Source: JAJFUV01 sp964561215 (GTDB lineage Bacteria > Acidobacteriota > Terriglobia > Bryobacterales > Bryobacteraceae). Taken from it: a stretch of DNA of 64,000 bases. Numbering within the stretch: position 1 is the first letter of the stretch; every line of letters begins with the position of its first letter. Both the position numbers and the translations under genes were made by a program. Of the stretch, positions 52,029 through 60,780 are shown in pieces. Below the pieces are notes generated by a model. It ran no database searches. It saw only the letters and a list, made by a program, of their open reading frames with translations, and was not told the DNA's origin. The stretch covers positions 1 to 64,000 of the forward strand of contig CAZLOS010000005.1 of assembly GCA_964561215.1 (NCBI GenBank). Direction: 5' to 3'.

Positions 52029-55000
52029 TGTGGATCTTCCTCGCGCTCCTCCGCCTGAAACTTGCGATCCAGGTCGGACGGAGGCGTCTTGCGGAGATAA
52101 GAGTAAACGACGGGCACGAAAAACAGCGTCGCGAACGTGGCGACGATCAATCCGCCGATGACCGCGCGGCCGAGCGGCGCGTTCTGTTCGCCGCCCTCGC
52201 CAAAGCCGAGCGCCATGGGGAGCATGCCGATGATCATGGCGGACGCCGTCATGACGACGGGCCGAACGCGGGCATACCCGGCGCTCAAGGCGGCTTCCAG
52301 CGCGCTTTTCCCGCTCATGCGTTCGTCGTTGGCGAATGTCACCACCAGGATGCTGTTCGCCGTAGCCACCCCGATGGTCATGATGGCCCCCATCAACGAC
52401 GGGACGCTGAAGGTGGTCTGGGTGATGAAGAGAATCCAGATGATGCCAGTCAGCGCGCCGGGGATTGCCATAAGGATGATGAACGGATCGAGCCAGGACT
52501 GGAAGTTCACCACCATCAGCAGGTAGACCAGGATCACGGCAAAACTGACGCCGAGCCCCAGTCTGAAGAAGGACGTCCGCATGGTTTCCACCTGTCCGCG
52601 CACATCAATGAAAGCGCCCTTGGGCAGGCTGGGCGTCACATCGCGCACGATGCGGTCCACTTCGCGCGAGAGCGTGCCCAGGTCGGTCCGCTCGACGTTG
52701 GCGTACACATCGAAGACCGGCTGCACGTTGTAGTGGCTTACCAGCGCGGTCGACAGGCCGCGGCCGAACGTCGCCAGGTTGCTCAGCAGTTGCGGCGGGG
52801 CGCTCGGCGAAGCAATGGGAGTGCGCGCCAGCTCCTCGAACGAATTCACGCGATACTGCGGCGTCTGCACCGAGATCTGGTAGTTCACCCCGTTCACCGG
52901 ATTGAGCCACTGGTTGGGAGCCACCTGCCCGCTGGAGCTCAACGAGATAAGCAGGCTGTTGGCCACGTCGCGCTGCGTGAGGCCGACCTGGCTGGCTTTG
53001 GCGCGATCCACATTGACGCGGAACTCCGGATAGTCCACTCCCTGGTGTATGTGGACGTCTGCCGCGCCCGGCACGCGCTCCAACTGGCTTTGAATGCGCC
53101 TGGCAATCTGGTAATTGGCCTTTGCGTTGCGCCCAACCACCTGGATGTCCACCGGCGCCGGCAGACCGAAATTCAGGATCTGGTTGGTGATATTGGCGGG
53201 CTGGAAGAAGAAGTCCAGGTCCGGGAACTTGTCGCGCAGCCTGCGGCGCAGGCGGCTGGTCCATACCTCGGTCGGCGAGTGGTTCCCTTGTAGCGAGATC
53301 AGGATTTCGCCGTCGCCGGGCCCGATGGTGGCCGTGTTGGACAGGGCCAGGTTGATGCCGGAAACGGGCAGGCCGATGTTGTCGAGGATGTTGGAAAGTT
53401 CACCACCGAGTTCCCTGCGGATCTCCCCTTCCACGAGGCCGAAAATGCGCTCGGTTTCTTCGATGCGCGTGCCCGGCGGAGTGCGGACGTGCAGGCGCAT
53501 CTGCCCCGAATCCACATCCGGGAAGAAATCCTCTCCCACAAACCACGCCAGGGGCAGCGAGACGGCGACCAGCAGAAGAAACGCCGCGACACCCACGCGG
53601 CGGTGGGCGAGCATCCACCCGAGCGCGCTCACGTAACGGTCGCGGGCGCGTTCGAACCAAGTGTTGAAAACGTGGTGCACGCGCCAGATGAAGCCGGCGA
53701 CCTGGACGTGGTCTTCACCTTTCGCATAGACCTCCACTTCGCTCGCGCACAGGTAATGCACCATGGCCGGCACCAGGGTGCGAGAAAGCACGTAAGACGC
53801 CAGCATGGCAAACACCACCGCCATGGCCAATGCCGTGAACAGGTAGCGCGCCGGACCGGTGAGCAGCAGCACCGGCACGAACACGATGCAGATCGAAAGC
53901 GTGGAAACCAGGGCCGGCACCGCAATCTGCTGCGCGCCGTCCAGGATGGCGCGCGTGAGCGGCTTCTTCTGCTGCATGTTGCGGTGTATGTTCTCAATGG
54001 TCACAGTGGCGTCATCCACCAGGATGCCGACGGCCAGTCCCAGTCCCCCGAGCGTCATGGCATTGATGGTCTGCTTGCAGAAGTAAAGGACGGCCAGCGA
54101 CGTGAGAATCGACAATGGGATCGAGATGCAGACCGTCAGGGTACTGCGCCAGCTTCCCAGAAACAGCAGAATCATCAGGCCGGTGAGCACGGCGGCGATT
54201 ACCGATTCCCGCACCAGGCCGTTGATGGCCGCGCGCACAAACAGGGACTGGTCCAGCAGGTATTGCACGTTCAGTTCCGACGGCAGGCCCGACATGATGC
54301 GCGGCAGCGTGCGCTTGATGCCGTTGACAATATCGAGTGTCGATGCCCCGCCGCTCTTCAGCACGGTGAGCAGCGCCGCGCGTTTGCCGTTGTGCCGGAC
54401 GATATTGGTTTGCACGGAGTTCCCGTCACGCACTTGGGCCACGTCCTTGATGAACACAGTGGCGCCGTCCACGGTCTTGATAGGCAGGTCGTTCAGGGCG
54501 GCCACAATCGTGGGGCTGCTGTTCAGCTTGACGAAGTATTCACGGTCGCCCACCTTCACGTTTCCGGCCGGCAGGATGAGGTTTTGCAGGTTGATGGCCT
54601 GGCTGACGTCGGTGGCCGAAAGCCGCTTGGCGAACAGCGCTTGCGGATCCAGGTCCACCATAATGTTGCGAAACTTGCCACCGTAAGGCAGCGGGAGGGC
54701 GGCTCCCTGCACCGTGATGAGCTGTGTACGGATGAAGTTCTGTCCGTAATCGAACAGCGTCTGTTCGGGCATAGTGCGGCTATTGATGCTGAGCTGCAGG
54801 ATGGGGACGCTCGACGCGTTGTACCGGATGATGTTGGGTGGAAAAATACCCGGCGGAAGGCCCCGCAGGATGGGCTGCACCCCTGCGGTGACCTGGGCCA
54901 CGGCCATCTCAACTTTGGCGGAAGGGTGCAGGTAAACGCGGATGACCGTCACGCCCGGGTAGGACTGCGATTCGATGTGCTCGATGTCGTCCACCGTGGT

Positions 55001-55216
55001 GGTGAGGGCGCGTTCGCAGATAGTGGCGATGCGGCCGCTCATCTCCTCCGGCGGTATCCCGGAATAAGACCAGATGGCGCTGACGACGGGGATGTCGATA
55101 TTGGGGAAGATGTCGGTGGGCATCGACACGATGGCGTAGACGCCCAAAATCGCGATCAGAACGGCGGCAACGGCAAATGTATACGGACGCCGGAGAGCAA
55201 GTCGAACCAGCCACAT
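52025..55216 (-). CDS. RND multidrug-type efflux permease
   Basis: 1063 residues with the standard twelve-helix RND plan: 'LALRRPYTFAVAAVLIAILGVYAIVSMPTDIFPNIDIPVV' at the start, two large periplasmic loops, and the proton-relay aspartates in 'LGGLGLAVGILVDDATVTIENIHRN'. 'GVATANSILVVTFANDERM' is in the second half. By motif it is closer to the HAE-1/hydrophobe family than to metal (CusA) pumps. First gene of the three-gene operon pump-adaptor-TolC. No regulator gene is adjacent; the divergent peptidase gene begins 162 bases away. Confidence 0.94.
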   Translation of the reverse strand: MWLVRLALRRPYTFAVAAVLIAILGVYAIVSMPTDIFPNIDIPVVSAIWSYSGIPPEEMSGRIATICERALTTTVDDIEHIESQSYPGVTVIRVYLHPSAKVEMAVAQVTAGVQPILRGLPPGIFPPNIIRYNASSVPILQLSINSRTMPEQTLFDYGQNFIRTQLITVQGAALPLPYGGKFRNIMVDLDPQALFAKRLSATDVSQAINLQNLILPAGNVKVGDREYFVKLNSSPTIVAALNDLPIKTVDGATVFIKDVAQVRDGNSVQTNIVRHNGKRAALLTVLKSGGASTLDIVNGIKRTLPRIMSGLPSELNVQYLLDQSLFVRAAINGLVRESVIAAVLTGLMILLFLGSWRSTLTVCISIPLSILTSLAVLYFCKQTINAMTLGGLGLAVGILVDDATVTIENIHRNMQQKKPLTRAILDGAQQIAVPALVSTLSICIVFVPVLLLTGPARYLFTALAMAVVFAMLASYVLSRTLVPAMVHYLCASEVEVYAKGEDHVQVAGFIWRVHHVFNTWFERARDRYVSALGWMLAHRRVGVAAFLLLVAVSLPLAWFVGEDFFPDVDSGQMRLHVRTPPGTRIEETERIFGLVEGEIRRELGGELSNILDNIGLPVSGINLALSNTATIGPGDGEILISLQGNHSPTEVWTSRLRRRLRDKFPDLDFFFQPANITNQILNFGLPAPVDIQVVGRNAKANYQIARRIQSQLERVPGAADVHIHQGVDYPEFRVNVDRAKASQVGLTQRDVANSLLISLSSSGQVAPNQWLNPVNGVNYQISVQTPQYRVNSFEELARTPIASPSAPPQLLSNLATFGRGLSTALVSHYNVQPVFDVYANVERTDLGTLSREVDRIVRDVTPSLPKGAFIDVRGQVETMRTSFFRLGLGVSFAVILVYLLMVVNFQSWLDPFIILMAIPGALTGIIWILFITQTTFSVPSLMGAIMTIGVATANSILVVTFANDERMSGKSALEAALSAGYARVRPVVMTASAMIIGMLPMALGFGEGGEQNAPLGRAVIGGLIVATFATLFFVPVVYSYLRKTPPSDLDRKFQAEEREEDPQ

Positions 55217-55378
55217 GAATGTCTAGAGCCCTTTTCTCATCATATCGTTTAGACTGTCGTCGACCCAGAAAGTACAATTCCCCCTCCCCTTCCTTGATTG
55301 ACTAGGCGTACAAACTCCCGCAAAGGTTATCCGCCGCGAAGGCCGCTCGAAAAGGGTGGGCGCGATAGAATCGAGGAT

Positions 55379-57406
55379 ATGTCCCGCCTTTTGCTGTTGT
55401 CGTTGGCTACCGCATTCACCCTTGGGGCGCAGAAGTTGCCGTTTGACGCGCAAGCGCTGTTGAGTCTGGCGCGCATCGGCGATCCGCAGGTTTCTCCCGA
55501 TGGGAAGACGGTGGCCTTCACGGTTCAAACGATCGACTTATCCGCGGACGCCAAGCCCGTGCAAATCTATGTAGTGCCGCTCAGCGGCGGCGCACCCAGG
55601 CAGATCACGCACGATGGAACTTCCAACACGAATCCGCGCTGGTCGCCGGATTCCAAGACCATCTATTTCGTCTCCAACCGGGGCGGCAATTCGCAGATCT
55701 GGTCGATGGATGCCAGCGGCGGGAGCGCCCGGCAGCTCACCAGCCTTTCGACCGAAGCCGATGGCGTGCTGGTTTCCCCCGACGCAAAGAACCTTGTTTT
55801 CACCAGCGAAGTCTACCCCGAGTGCGCCGACGACGCCTGCAATAAGAGGAAGATTGAAGACGAGCGCGCTTCGAAAGTGCAGGCGCGCACGTACACTTCC
55901 CTGCTCTACCGGCATTGGACACAATGGCAGGGCGCGCGCCGCAAGCATCTCATGTCGATGCCCGCCACGGGCGGCGCGGTGAAGGACTTGACGCCCGGCT
56001 CCCGCGATGTACCGCCTTTCTCGCTGGACGGCGGCAGGGATTACGCTATCTCGCCGGACGGCGCCGAGGTCTGCTTCGTAATGAATACCGACGAAGATCT
56101 CGCCACCAGCACGAATTCCGACCTGTACGTGGTTCCGATCGGCGGGGGCGAGACGCGTAAGATCACGAGCAACCCCGCGGCCGACAACGGCCCTGTCTAT
56201 TCGCCCGACGGCAAGTACCTGGCCTGGCGTGCGCAGTCTAAGGCCGGCTATGAGAGCGACCGTTGGCGACTGATCGTAATGGAGCGCGCCACGGGGAAGG
56301 TCAACAATCCGACGGAGACTTTGGACCGGTCCGTGGGTTCGATCGCCTGGACACCGGATTCGACGCGCCTGGTCTTCGCCATGGAGGACCGCGGGCGCAG
56401 CGTGTTCCAGATGATTCCCGCCACCGGCGGTGGTGCCCGCACCATTGTGAGCGGTGCAAGCCAGCTGGACGACCCGCAGTTCACGCCCGACGGCAAGACG
56501 CTCGTCTATACCGCACAAAGCGGTTCTCGCCCGGTGGAGATTTACCGCGCCGCCTCTGCCGGCGGGGCACCCACCGAGATGACGCATCTGAATGACGCCG
56601 TGTTTGAAAAATACCACCTCGGCGCGCCCGAGGAATTCGAAGTGGAAGGCGCCGAAAACGCGCGCGTCAGCAGTTTCCTGCTGAAGCCTTACGGCTTCCA
56701 GGCCACAAATAAATACCCGGTCCTATTCTTGATCCATGGGGGCCCGCAAGGCGCCTGGGGCGAAAGCTGGACCTATCGCTGGAACGCGCAGGTCTTCGCC
56801 GCCGCCGGCTATGTGGTGGTGATGCCGAATCCGCGCGGTTCCACTGGTTACGGGCAGCGTTTCACCGACGAGATCAACGGCGATTGGGGCGGCAAGGCGG
56901 CGGACGACATCATGGCGGTGGCCGACTACGTGGCCAAGCAGCCTTACGCCGACGCAAACCGCATGGCCGCGGCCGGCGGCTCCTACGGAGGCTACATGGT
57001 GAACTGGCTGCTGGGCCACACGGACCGTTTCAAGGCCTTTGTTTCGCACGCCGGAGTTTTCGATCTGCGGAGCATGTTCGGCGAAACCGAGGAGTTGTGG
57101 TTCCCCCTGTGGGAATTCCGCAATACACCGTGGGGAGACCCGGAGATGTACGCCAAGTGGTCGCCCAGTTTCTACGCCAAGGAATTCAGAACGCCCACGC
57201 TGGTAATCCACGGCGAACTGGACTTCCGCGTCCCCTTTGGGCAGGGGCTGCAACTGTTTACCGCCCTGAAAATGAACAAGGTGCCGGCGAAGCTGTTGGT
57301 ATTCCCGGACGAGGGGCACTGGGTTCAGAAGCCGCGGAACAGCCTCCTGTGGTATCGCACGTTCCTGGATTGGATCGGGGAGTGGACCAAGCCCCCGGCT
57401 AAGTAA
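55379..57406 (+). CDS. Secreted prolyl-oligopeptidase family (S9) serine peptidase
   Basis: 675 residues from ATG 55379, supported by GAGG eight bases upstream and an immediate signal peptide (MSRLLLLSLATAFTLGA); an in-frame upstream extension to 55298 is unlikely. Residues ~25-400 form a TolB-like beta-propeller with 'SPDGK' repeats. The alpha/beta hydrolase part has the nucleophile in AGGSYGGY (S535), an acid in 'HGELDFRVP' and a histidine in 'FPDEGHW'. It resembles dipeptidyl/acylaminoacyl peptidases that cleave oligopeptides, likely periplasmic. Six bases precede the next peptidase gene, so the two are probably cotranscribed. Confidence 0.93.
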   Translation: MSRLLLLSLATAFTLGAQKLPFDAQALLSLARIGDPQVSPDGKTVAFTVQTIDLSADAKPVQIYVVPLSGGAPRQITHDGTSNTNPRWSPDSKTIYFVSNRGGNSQIWSMDASGGSARQLTSLSTEADGVLVSPDAKNLVFTSEVYPECADDACNKRKIEDERASKVQARTYTSLLYRHWTQWQGARRKHLMSMPATGGAVKDLTPGSRDVPPFSLDGGRDYAISPDGAEVCFVMNTDEDLATSTNSDLYVVPIGGGETRKITSNPAADNGPVYSPDGKYLAWRAQSKAGYESDRWRLIVMERATGKVNNPTETLDRSVGSIAWTPDSTRLVFAMEDRGRSVFQMIPATGGGARTIVSGASQLDDPQFTPDGKTLVYTAQSGSRPVEIYRAASAGGAPTEMTHLNDAVFEKYHLGAPEEFEVEGAENARVSSFLLKPYGFQATNKYPVLFLIHGGPQGAWGESWTYRWNAQVFAAAGYVVVMPNPRGSTGYGQRFTDEINGDWGGKAADDIMAVADYVAKQPYADANRMAAAGGSYGGYMVNWLLGHTDRFKAFVSHAGVFDLRSMFGETEELWFPLWEFRNTPWGDPEMYAKWSPSFYAKEFRTPTLVIHGELDFRVPFGQGLQLFTALKMNKVPAKLLVFPDEGHWVQKPRNSLLWYRTFLDWIGEWTKPPAK

Positions 57407-57411
57407 GAAAG

Positions 57412-58908
57412 ATGGTTCTCATGAGACGCCTCCTGTTGTTGCCCGCCGTATCGCTCGGCCTTCTGGCGCAAGCACCGGAGGCGAAGCCCGTCGCGCCCGC
57501 CGCCGCGGCGGAGGAAAAGCCGGTCGTGACAAAACACCAGATCGCGGCCGGAAACCGCACTCTGGCTTACACGGTAACGGCCGGAATGATGCCCATCATG
57601 AATCCGGCCGGCGAGACCGAAGCCGACATTTTCTTCATCGCCTATACGCTGGACAACGCGGGTCCCGCTGCGAAGCGCCCGCTGATGTTTTCGTTCAACG
57701 GAGGGCCGGGATCCTCGTCGGTGTGGCTTCATCTGGGAGCACTGGGGCCCAAACGCGTCAAGATGCGCGAAGACGGCTCCATGCCCGCCCCGCCTTTTGA
57801 ACTGGTGGACAACGAATACACCTGGCTGGGGGAAACCGACCTGGTGTTTATCGACCCGGTGGGGACCGGCTACAGCCGTCCGCGCAAGGCCGATCTGGGC
57901 AAGAAGTTCTGGAGCGTTCAGGGCGACATCCAGAGCGTGGGTGAGTTTATCCGTATGTACCTGACGCGCTACGAGCGCTGGACCTCGCCGCTGTTCCTGG
58001 TGGGCGAGAGTTACGGAACGACGCGCGCCGCGGGCCTGGCCGGACATCTCATCGACAAGGGCATCGCTTTCAACGGCATCGTGTTGGTCAGCTCTATATT
58101 GAATTTTCAGACCGGACGCTTCGTCAAAGGGAACGACTTGCCGTATGTGCTGTTCCTCCCCACCTACACCGCTACAGCCTGGTATCACAAGAAACTGCCG
58201 GCGGATCTCCAGGCCGACTTTCACAAGGCTTTAAGCGAGGCGGAACAATGGGCGGAAGGACCGTACGCCGAGGCCCTTGCCAGGGGCGACCGGCTCGGCG
58301 CAGTTCAACGCCAGGGCGTAATCGACAAGCTCAACCGCCTGAACGGACTCGACAAGCGTTATATCGCGCAGTGCAACTTGCGCATCGAGATTCAGCATTT
58401 CTGCAAGGAATTGCTCCGGGACCGCGGACGGACGGTCGGCCGCCTGGATAGCCGTTTCCAGGGTATTGATGAATCGGGTGTGTCCGAGACACCGGACTTC
58501 GACCCGACGATGTCCATCATCTACCCGCCGTATACGACGACCTTCAATCAGTATGTCCGGACGGCGCTCGGATACAAGACGGACCGCACCTATAACATCC
58601 TGGCAGGCGTGGACCGCTGGGAATTCGGCCCCGGCTACGCCGACACCAGCGAGGCGTTGCGCAGCGCCTTTGCAAAGAACCCGTACATGAAGCTCTTTGT
58701 GGCCTCCGGATACTTCGACCTGGCGACGCCTTACTTCGCCACCCAGTACACCTTGAGCCACATGGGGCTCGATGGAAGCTTGCGCGGGAACGTGACGACG
58801 GCCAGCTACGAGGCCGGACATATGATGTACCTCCATGCGAAGTCGCTCGGGAAGCTGAAATCGGAGGTTGCCGGCTTTTTGGAGGGATCTCTGGGAAGGA
58901 ATCGCTGA
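57412..58908 (+). CDS. Secreted serine carboxypeptidase-like peptidase (S10)
   Basis: 498 residues with a signal peptide (RRLLLLPAVSLGLLAQA). 'LMFSFNGGPGSSSVWLHLGALGP' is the S10 oxyanion block, the nucleophile is S200 in VGESYGT, the acid lies in 'ASGYFDLATPY', and the histidine in 'EAGHMMY'. Carboxypeptidases of this family trim single residues from peptide C termini. It follows the S9 peptidase by six bases, which suggests a shared role in peptide scavenging. ATG 57412 is used; ATG 57421 is an alternative. Confidence 0.93.
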   Translation: MVLMRRLLLLPAVSLGLLAQAPEAKPVAPAAAAEEKPVVTKHQIAAGNRTLAYTVTAGMMPIMNPAGETEADIFFIAYTLDNAGPAAKRPLMFSFNGGPGSSSVWLHLGALGPKRVKMREDGSMPAPPFELVDNEYTWLGETDLVFIDPVGTGYSRPRKADLGKKFWSVQGDIQSVGEFIRMYLTRYERWTSPLFLVGESYGTTRAAGLAGHLIDKGIAFNGIVLVSSILNFQTGRFVKGNDLPYVLFLPTYTATAWYHKKLPADLQADFHKALSEAEQWAEGPYAEALARGDRLGAVQRQGVIDKLNRLNGLDKRYIAQCNLRIEIQHFCKELLRDRGRTVGRLDSRFQGIDESGVSETPDFDPTMSIIYPPYTTTFNQYVRTALGYKTDRTYNILAGVDRWEFGPGYADTSEALRSAFAKNPYMKLFVASGYFDLATPYFATQYTLSHMGLDGSLRGNVTTASYEAGHMMYLHAKSLGKLKSEVAGFLEGSLGRNR

Positions 58909-58934
58909 GGGGGCGTGCGCCAGGCGCCGCCCCC
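58909..58934. terminator. GC-rich hairpin between the convergent peptidase and cold-shock genes
   Basis: GGGGGCG (58909-58915) pairs with CGCCCCC (58928-58934) just after the S10 stop and before the cold-shock gene end. Likely shared terminator hairpin; no T-run. Confidence 0.45.
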
Positions 58935-58946
58935 CGGTTGCTAATG

Positions 58947-59150
58947 TTAGGCCAACTCGACTTGGTCGGCTTGGAGGCCCTTCGGGCCCCGCTTGACTAC
59001 AAAACTCACTCTGGCGCCTTCTTCCAGGGAGCGGTAGCCGCTCGACTGGATAGCGCTGAAGTGGACGAAAACGTCTTCGCCGTTGTCGCGTTGGATGAAC
59101 CCAAATCCTTTGGCGGCGTTGAACCACTTCACCGTGCCGGTTTCTTTCAT
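58947..59150 (-). CDS. Cold-shock protein, CspA family
   Basis: 67 residues, a single cold-shock domain that binds single-stranded RNA or DNA. 'GTVKWFNAAKGFGFIQRDNGEDVFVHFSAIQ' holds both RNP motifs (KGFGFI and VFVHF), and 'KGLQADQVE' ends the barrel. AGGAGA ten bases before the ATG on the minus strand supports the start. The 274-base gap to the divergent tonB gene leaves room for the long 5' leader typical of csp genes, but I could not identify it. Confidence 0.97.
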   Translation of the reverse strand: MKETGTVKWFNAAKGFGFIQRDNGEDVFVHFSAIQSSGYRSLEEGARVSFVVKRGPKGLQADQVELA

Positions 59151-59315
59151 GTACTCTTTTCTCCTAGTGTTACTGCAATTCGAGCCCTGTGTTGGCCTGA
59201 AGACACTGCGACCGGCTCTTGGATGTGATTCGGAGATGCAGTCGCGGGTGGGTCAAACGTTTGGCAGGATTCTCAAATGCTACTTAAGGCTAGCATGTCC
59301 AGCTGAAGAATGCAA

Positions 59316-59343
59316 ATCGGGCCTAGACCCGATGTGCTACAAT
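59316..59343 (+). promoter_or_regulatory. Extended -10 promoter with operator-like palindrome upstream of the TonB gene
   Basis: TGCTACAAT (59335-59343) is an extended -10 box with no good -35. Just upstream an 18-base dyad, ATCGGG-CCTAGA-CCCGAT (59316-59333), is symmetric except for one pair about a CTAG centre. A dyad at this place would cover the promoter and suits a repressor site. The target would be the TonB gene at 59425. Confidence 0.5.
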
Positions 59344-59424
59344 TTTTCATAGAGGAACGGCGGAGTTGCGCGCAACCACCGCGGCTCCGATCTCGTCATA
59401 TCAGGTAGAGAACCACGCACAATC

Positions 59425-60453
59425 ATGGCTGAGCAAGAGCAGATAACGGCCAACCCGGCTGCCGATGCCCAAACGGGGCTGCCGGATGCGCGCGACCCCG
59501 ACATCCACTTGCAGCATTTGCTGTCAACGGAAGTCGAGAAGCCGTGGTTCGCGTCGTTTCTGCAAAACCTCAAAGACACTATCAGCCCCCCCAAACTGCC
59601 CCCACTGGTGGTAACCTCCAAGCCAGTCGCCGTAAAGGACGTTTGGGGGATCTTCGGCGACCATCGCAAGGGAGCCGGGCTCTCAAGCGTGCTGCTGCAC
59701 GCCGGAGTCGTGGTTCTGCTGTTCACAGTCGCGAGCCACCCCGCTGTGAACAAGAAGTTGGGCGAGGCGGTGAGCTTGATCGCTCCTGTCGATCTCGCCC
59801 CGTACATGCCACAGCAGCCCAAGCCGAACCCGATGGGCGGTGGCGGCGGTGGAGGGGATCGCTCTCCGTTGCCCGCGAGCAAGGGCCGCCTGCCGAAGGT
59901 TGCGCCCAGGCAGTTCACGCCTCCCACTGCGGTTTACAACAACTTGAACCCGAAGCTGACGATGGATCCTACCATCGTCGCTCCGCCGGATGTAAACCTC
60001 CCGAACGTGAATATGGCGCAGTACGGTGATCCTCTGGGCAAGTATGGCCCCCCTTCGAACGGTCCCGGTTCGGGCGGTGGAATCGGATCCGGTTCAGGCG
60101 GCGGTGTAGGCTCCGGCCGTGGTCCCGGCTTCGGCCCCGGCGAAGGTGGGGGGTATGGTGGCGGCGCTTACCGCATCGGCGGCGGTGTTTCCGCGCCTTC
60201 GGTTGTTTTCAAGGTCGAACCGGAGTACTCCGAGGAAGCCCGCAAAGCGAAGTTTCAGGGCTCGGTGTTGCTGTCCATCATCGTGGATCCCTCTGGAAAA
60301 CCCCGCGATGTCCGGGTGATTCGCACCTGCGGCCTGGGCTTGGACGAGAAAGCGGTGGAAGCCGTCATGAAGTGGCGTTTCCGTCCCGGCCTGAAGGACG
60401 GCAAGCCGGTGCCGGTGGCCGCTACCGTCGAAGTGAACTTCCGTCTGCTGTAG
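59425..60453 (+). CDS. TonB-family energy transducer
   Basis: 342 residues. Cytosolic N-terminal ~80 residues, one membrane helix (~88-108, 'LSSVLLHAGVVVLLFTVASH'), a long proline/glycine-rich periplasmic spacer with a GGGGGGG tract and later GSGGG/GSGRG repeats, and a TonB C-terminal domain (~260-342: 'VEPEYSEEARKAKFQGSVLLSIIVDPSGKPRDVRVI', 'GLDEKAVEAVMKWRFRPG'). TonB passes the proton-motive force to outer-membrane receptors such as the one at 3624. An ExbD-like gene end lies at the right edge of the window, on the other strand. The 3' end overlaps the DUF971 gene. Confidence 0.92.
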   Translation: MAEQEQITANPAADAQTGLPDARDPDIHLQHLLSTEVEKPWFASFLQNLKDTISPPKLPPLVVTSKPVAVKDVWGIFGDHRKGAGLSSVLLHAGVVVLLFTVASHPAVNKKLGEAVSLIAPVDLAPYMPQQPKPNPMGGGGGGGDRSPLPASKGRLPKVAPRQFTPPTAVYNNLNPKLTMDPTIVAPPDVNLPNVNMAQYGDPLGKYGPPSNGPGSGGGIGSGSGGGVGSGRGPGFGPGEGGGYGGGAYRIGGGVSAPSVVFKVEPEYSEEARKAKFQGSVLLSIIVDPSGKPRDVRVIRTCGLGLDEKAVEAVMKWRFRPGLKDGKPVPVAATVEVNFRLL

Positions 60454-60769
60454 GCTGGCACTCTTTACAAGGGCAGATTTCCCGGAAATAGCCGTAAGAG
60501 TAAATCCCTGCGTTGTGACCGTCGTTCCAGTAGATCCGTATCGCATACTGGCCGACGGGCTCCACTTTTTCCATCCGTAGTTTCGGTTTGTAGAGCTGCA
60601 ACGGATTCGGAGGCGTGGAGGCATGGGTGTGCGCTTCCGCACAAGTGGCGCAAGGACAGTGGTCCCTCAGGTACTCCAAGGAGTATTCGCTATGATGCCC
60701 GTCCTTCCAGTCGATCTTGATTCCGCTGGATTTGGCGACGGCAATGTGTTCGGGATCGGTTTGACGCAT
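60422..60769 (-). CDS. DUF971 domain protein (gamma-butyrobetaine hydroxylase N-terminal-like)
   Basis: 115 residues consisting only of the DUF971 fold: 'IKIDWKDGHHSEYSLEYLRDHCPCATC' and 'IRIYWNDGHNAGIYSYGYFREICPC'. The C-P-C and C-x2-C cysteines (HCPCATC, plus a late CPCKEC) resemble the zinc site of the family. Stand-alone members are linked in other bacteria with Fe-S or Mrp/ApbC proteins, but no such gene is nearby. It ends 32 bases inside the convergent tonB gene and begins 11 bases after rel/spoT, on the same strand. Confidence 0.9.
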   Translation of the reverse strand: MRQTDPEHIAVAKSSGIKIDWKDGHHSEYSLEYLRDHCPCATCAEAHTHASTPPNPLQLYKPKLRMEKVEPVGQYAIRIYWNDGHNAGIYSYGYFREICPCKECQPTADGSSLRR

Positions 60770-60780
60770 GGTCCAGGATA

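Noticed and set aside
53489..55252. Plus-strand open frame of 587 codons
   Set aside because: Composition rich in R, H, G and Q without any fold signature; antisense shadow of the RND pump.
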